Of a stretch of 41,305 nt of DNA, positions 38,478 through 41,305 are shown piece by piece (within the stretch, counting starts at the first letter, position 1; every line of letters starts with the position of its first letter). Under the pieces are notes generated by a model that saw nothing but the letters and a program-made list of their open reading frames with translations, did no database searches and had not been told where the DNA came from. Source of the DNA: a virus. The translations under genes were made by a program, and so were the position numbers. Location of the stretch: IMG/VR virus record IMGVR_UViG_3300021067_000012, positions 1 to 41,305 of that record. One strand, written 5' to 3'.

Positions 38478-39482
38478 TCAGCGGCGGCGTCCACGCTCCT
38501 GCCGGTTGTAGAACTCGATATGCGCATCGAGGTCTTCAGAATCCGGATCGGGCGGGCTGTCCCCGCTGACAGGCGACCCACCGACCGGCTTAATCGGTGG
38601 TTTCGCAGTCGTGACCGCAGGCGTCCGGGCTGGGCCGGTCGTGGCAGCTTCCAGACGCGCTTCCAGTTTCCCCAAATAGCGAAGCGCACGCCCATCCGGA
38701 TTCGTCGCGATCACCTGCTGACGATCCTCCGGATGGGTGGCGAGGTGGTACAGCAGGGACGGGCCTAGTGGGGACTCCAGGATCGCCTGCCGAACCAATG
38801 CGCTGAGCGGATCCGTGACAGCGCCCACGGTCGCATCGTAGTCGGCGTGCGTCGTCCGAAACTGCGCGGTACGTTCCGCGAACGTGCGCGTCTGTTCGAA
38901 CGCCTCACGAGCAGCAGCCTCCTGCGCGATGCGGTCGCGTTCGGCTGCGAAAATCTGTTGCGCCTCAAAGCGGGCCGCGGCCCGGATGTAATCCTCGTAC
39001 GACTTCTGCTGGTTCTGGCCCTCCTGCACCCATGTTTCGAAGGCGGGGAAGGACTCGCCCGGAGCGGCATCCCGGCGCGATACAGGCTCCGGCTGAACGG
39101 ACGGAGGGGCGCGGTGGGACGCCAGCTCACGGGCGAGCCGTTCACGCTCCGCACGCTCGGCCACCAGTTGCCGTTCGGCCTCGCGCCGCTTCTGCGTCAG
39201 GTCGTTGATGCGGTGCTGATGACTGCGCCAGCGTTTCTTCGCCAGTTCGCGGCCTGCTTCACTCGCCAGATCGGGCGGATCAGCAGAGTCCTCCGCGTCG
39301 TCGTCGGGCACCTCGGGAGCAGCAGGCGCCGCCGGGTCCGGCTGCGTCGACGGCTCCGGCGGCGGTGGCTCCTCGGTTGGATCGCCCGGCGCGGCCGGTG
39401 ATGGCGCCGACGGCGGCTCGGGCACGTCCGGCACCGAAGAACTCACGTCGAAGTCAAGCTCGGTGTTATCCGCGATGTTCAT
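38478..39482 (-). CDS. Scaffolding protein
   Basis: 334 aa; P22 gp8 is 303 aa. It guides coat assembly and then leaves the prohead. Acidic, proline-rich first 75 residues (PPPPEPSTQPDPAAPAAPE), helical middle (LTQKRREAERQLVAERAERE, RFEAQQIFAAERDRIAQ) with HADYDATVGAVTDPLSALV, and basic end (HIEFYNRQERGRRR), the coat-binding region in P22. It lies between portal-side genes and coat. Overlaps the zinc protein gene by 17 bp. Confidence 0.85.
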   Translation of the reverse strand: MNIADNTELDFDVSSSVPDVPEPPSAPSPAAPGDPTEEPPPPEPSTQPDPAAPAAPEVPDDDAEDSADPPDLASEAGRELAKKRWRSHQHRINDLTQKRREAERQLVAERAERERLARELASHRAPPSVQPEPVSRRDAAPGESFPAFETWVQEGQNQQKSYEDYIRAAARFEAQQIFAAERDRIAQEAAAREAFEQTRTFAERTAQFRTTHADYDATVGAVTDPLSALVRQAILESPLGPSLLYHLATHPEDRQQVIATNPDGRALRYLGKLEARLEAATTGPARTPAVTTAKPPIKPVGGSPVSGDSPPDPDSEDLDAHIEFYNRQERGRRR

Positions 39483-39663
39483 CGTGGTCGTCGTCGGTCA
39501 CGAGTTCCGCTTGCGTTTCTAAACACTCTTGATGCCAGAACCGATATTCTCGTGGACCCGCGTGCGTGTGCGGCAACTCAGTCACATAGAAGCCGCCTTG
39601 AATCAGACAGCCGCAATGCGCACACGTCGGGGTCTGCGCGTTCGTGGGTGCCGTCGCACTCAT
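39466..39663 (-). CDS. Small zinc-motif protein, 65 aa
   Basis: MSATAPTNAQTPTCAHCGCL then PHTHAGPREYRFWHQECLE: CxxC and HxxC form a likely zinc site. ATG 39663 overlaps the stop of the 57-aa membrane gene (ATGA). C terminus acidic/His (TDDDHDEHRG). Common type before scaffold in podovirus-like phages; function unknown. Confidence 0.7.
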   Translation of the reverse strand: MSATAPTNAQTPTCAHCGCLIQGGFYVTELPHTHAGPREYRFWHQECLETQAELVTDDDHDEHRG

Positions 39664-39833
39664 GGCAGCGCCCTTCCGCCCAAGTAGCCGAGCATGTTCA
39701 AGAGCACGACGATCGCGATGATCACGACCAGCACGCGGAGCAACGTGCGCGACTGCGGACTGAGCGGGAGCGTTTCCAGCAACCACAGCACGAGCGCGAC
39801 GATAACGACCAGCACCAGCAGCGTGATCAGCAT
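39660..39833 (-). CDS. Two-span membrane protein, 57 aa (Thivi_2564-like)
   Basis: MLITLLVLVVIVALVLWLLE, then PLSPQSRTLLRVLVV and IIAIVVLLNMLGYLGG: a helix-turn-helix pair with a polar turn. The ATG lies three bases after the portal stop and the stop overlaps the next ATG (ATGA). Size and pattern match the Thivi_2564 family of small membrane proteins seen in bacteria and phages. Holin-like action is possible but its place between portal and scaffold is unusual. Confidence 0.75.
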   Translation of the reverse strand: MLITLLVLVVIVALVLWLLETLPLSPQSRTLLRVLVVIIAIVVLLNMLGYLGGRALP

Positions 39834-39836
39834 TGG

Positions 39837-41305
39837 TTACTCCAGTCGTGCCTCCCCGTTCCCGCCCGTCACCGTCTCCGCGATTTGCTGCCCCACCCGC
39901 GACTCCCGGTGATCCACTAGCGAGTACTCCGCCTTCAGCCGATCGATCTCCGCCTTCACCAGCGCGATGGCTTCCTGCGTCTGGATCTTCGCCTGCGTCT
40001 CCAAGAGCTGTGCCTGCACCTGCATCGCGGCGATCCGCTCCCGGCTTTCGAGCTCCATCTGCTTGATGGCCGCCTGCGCCTGATACTTCGCTTCCTCCGA
40101 CTGCAGCTTGTCGGTCAGGACGTTGACCTGCTGCGTCAGTGCATCAAGCATCTGCTGCGCCTGCTGCATCTGCTGCAGGACCTGCGGCGGCAGATCCGGC
40201 TGTCCCTCGGCTTGCTCCTGCAACGGCGGCGGCAACAGCTTCTTGAGCCGGTCGCTGATCTCCTGCGCCTTCGGGAAATCCATCTGCCCGACCCAGAGAT
40301 CCGAGATCGCCGGCGCGAGTGCGGGCGCCGCCGCGAGCAGATCCCCGATCATCGCGGCCCCCTCCAGGCGCTGCGTCCCGAAGGCCTTACCGACGCTCAC
40401 GGTGACGCTGTACTGCCCGTCTGCGAGGTTGTAATGCTCGGCCTGTTTCGGTGCGGGCATCCCGGCCGGCAGCGGCTGCGGCTCGCCATCCGGCGTGCGC
40501 ACGAACGGCTGATTCAGCATCACCGCTTTCGGCTCGTCGTCGATGCCGAGGATGCGCGCGATCCGCCCGGCCCGGTCGTAGACCTTCGGGATCAGGTCCA
40601 GCAGGATCTTCGCTTCGTAGACCATGCTCACCTGCGCGAGTTGGTCGAGATAGTTGCTGTTCCCGCGCTCGCCCTGCTCCTGCAAGCGTGAGATGGCCTT
40701 GCCGCTCCGTTCGCCGCTCGAGAAATTCCCGAGGCTGGGATCGAACACGCCTGTCGTGGCCTTAATGTCGTTGTCCGCTTCCCGTACGGCCAACGTGATC
40801 GCCTCGATGGCAGGCTCCGCGATGATCCGGTTCGGCGGCGGGACGGGCTGGCCGTTGAGCGCTGTCGGCTTGTACGGCAGGTAGGGCAGGTTCTCGGGCG
40901 ACTGCCACCAGCGTTCGTAGTTCTCCAGCTGTCCTTCCGCGACGAGCCACTGCGCGCTTTTCGCCAGGCCGATCGCTTCGGTCTGCGCCGAGCGGAAGTA
41001 GTTATACGACCGCTGCGCATCCTTCGCGCCGCTGATCATCCCGAGATACACCCGCTCGCCGTTGATGTTGTATTCCTTGCCGAGCACCTGGACGATGGGG
41101 ATATAGCGCCCGTCCCAGTCCTGCTCCTCGAGGATGTCGGCGGCGGTGAGCTTGCACCACTTCACCGTGCGCACGTCGATGTCACGACTGCGCGCGCCGT
41201 CGCCCTCGGCGGCGGACCGGCCCTCGGGGACGTCGTCCTCGAAGCTCCACGAGCCGTCATCGAGGCGCACGCGTTTGCGGGTTGAGTGCTCGACGTACCA
41301 GTACT
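39837..41305 (-). CDS. P22-like portal protein, C-terminal part (runs off window end)
   Basis: This is the 3' two thirds of the portal gene; its 5' end is at the other end of the window (1186-1). Segments: ILEEQDWDGRYIPIVQVLGK, SYNYFRSAQTEAIGLAKSAQ, NDIKATTGVFDPSLGNFS, SGKAISRLQEQGERGNSNY, EAKILLDLIPKVYDRAGRIA and QYSVTVSVGKAFGTQRLEGA, typical of the P22 portal core. It ends with a long coiled coil rich in Gln/Glu (QQMQQAQQMLDALTQQVN), equal to the barrel helix of P22 portal that reaches into the capsid. Confidence 0.92.
   Translation of the reverse strand, partial: YWYVEHSTRKRVRLDDGSWSFEDDVPEGRSAAEGDGARSRDIDVRTVKWCKLTAADILEEQDWDGRYIPIVQVLGKEYNINGERVYLGMISGAKDAQRSYNYFRSAQTEAIGLAKSAQWLVAEGQLENYERWWQSPENLPYLPYKPTALNGQPVPPPNRIIAEPAIEAITLAVREADNDIKATTGVFDPSLGNFSSGERSGKAISRLQEQGERGNSNYLDQLAQVSMVYEAKILLDLIPKVYDRAGRIARILGIDDEPKAVMLNQPFVRTPDGEPQPLPAGMPAPKQAEHYNLADGQYSVTVSVGKAFGTQRLEGAAMIGDLLAAAPALAPAISDLWVGQMDFPKAQEISDRLKKLLPPPLQEQAEGQPDLPPQVLQQMQQAQQMLDALTQQVNVLTDKLQSEEAKYQAQAAIKQMELESRERIAAMQVQAQLLETQAKIQTQEAIALVKAEIDRLKAEYSLVDHRESRVGQQIAETVTGGNGEARLE
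40859..41305. repeat. Terminal near-repeat, right copy (contig overlap)
   Basis: Partner of 1-447. Joining the copies gives one uninterrupted portal reading frame and a circular unit of about 40,858 bp. The copies keep the same length with no indels over 447 bases. Confidence 0.9.

Noticed and set aside
1-41305. CRISPR array, rRNA or transposase
   Set aside because: No regularly spaced repeats, no rRNA-like sequence, no transposase motif seen on either strand.

Overview
The window is essentially one complete, GC-rich, temperate, tailed-phage genome with a P22-like (podovirus-type) morphogenesis module, most likely a circular contig from an environmental sample. The first 447 bases recur at the end as a near-copy (1-447 and 40859-41305). 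A single portal gene runs across the junction, so the circular unit is about 40,858 bp. No host gene, tRNA or bacterial flank is visible. The host is probably a high-GC bacterium, but nothing here identifies it.

Layout on the circle. Almost everything is on the minus strand, in tightly overlapping genes (many ATGA and GTGA junctions), read from a divergent control region at about 18,178-18,276. Leftwards from there come an XRE regulator and small DNA-binding proteins (17.3-18.2 kb), an HNH-like protein and two tiny membrane proteins (16.6-17.3 kb), and a 364-bp non-coding stretch rich in hairpins. A recombination and replication block follows: Sak4-like ATPase, PD-(D/E)XK exonuclease, NinB-like protein, HNH, VRR-NUC-like and GIY-YIG nucleases, a DUF1376-type initiator and a DnaB-like helicase (10.1-15.3 kb). 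Next is a modification block with two DNA methyltransferases, and a parallel beta-helix spike-like protein between them (6.2-9.6 kb). Then come small proteins, an HNH nuclease, small and large terminase subunits, and portal.

Across the junction the order continues as portal, a 57-aa membrane protein, a zinc-motif protein, scaffold, P22-type coat protein, a decoration-like protein, a rho-independent terminator, two related small proteins, a collagen-like fibre, two proteins with signal-peptide-like N termini, a beta-helix/gp4-adaptor fusion, a gp10-like hub protein, a fibre, four ejection-type proteins, a second fibre, and a lysis region with a T4-type lysozyme (20.7-39.8 kb). The plus-strand lysogeny arc is short: a Cro/CI-type regulator, two small proteins and a tyrosine integrase (18.3-20.5 kb). 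A tRNA-Ser-like 3' end sits just after the integrase and is a candidate attP.

The most unusual points are: (1) a fusion of a right-handed beta-helix to a gp4-like head-tail adaptor; (2) two 26-nt hairpin repeats in the non-coding region whose only two differences are the two partners of one base pair; (3) a compact lysogeny switch with back-to-back promoters sharing their -35 region and two operator palindromes, with one transcript predicted to be near-leaderless; and (4) terminal copies of the portal segment that differ, apart from the first five bases, only at synonymous sites. All functional calls rest on motifs and gene order read by eye; no database search was possible.
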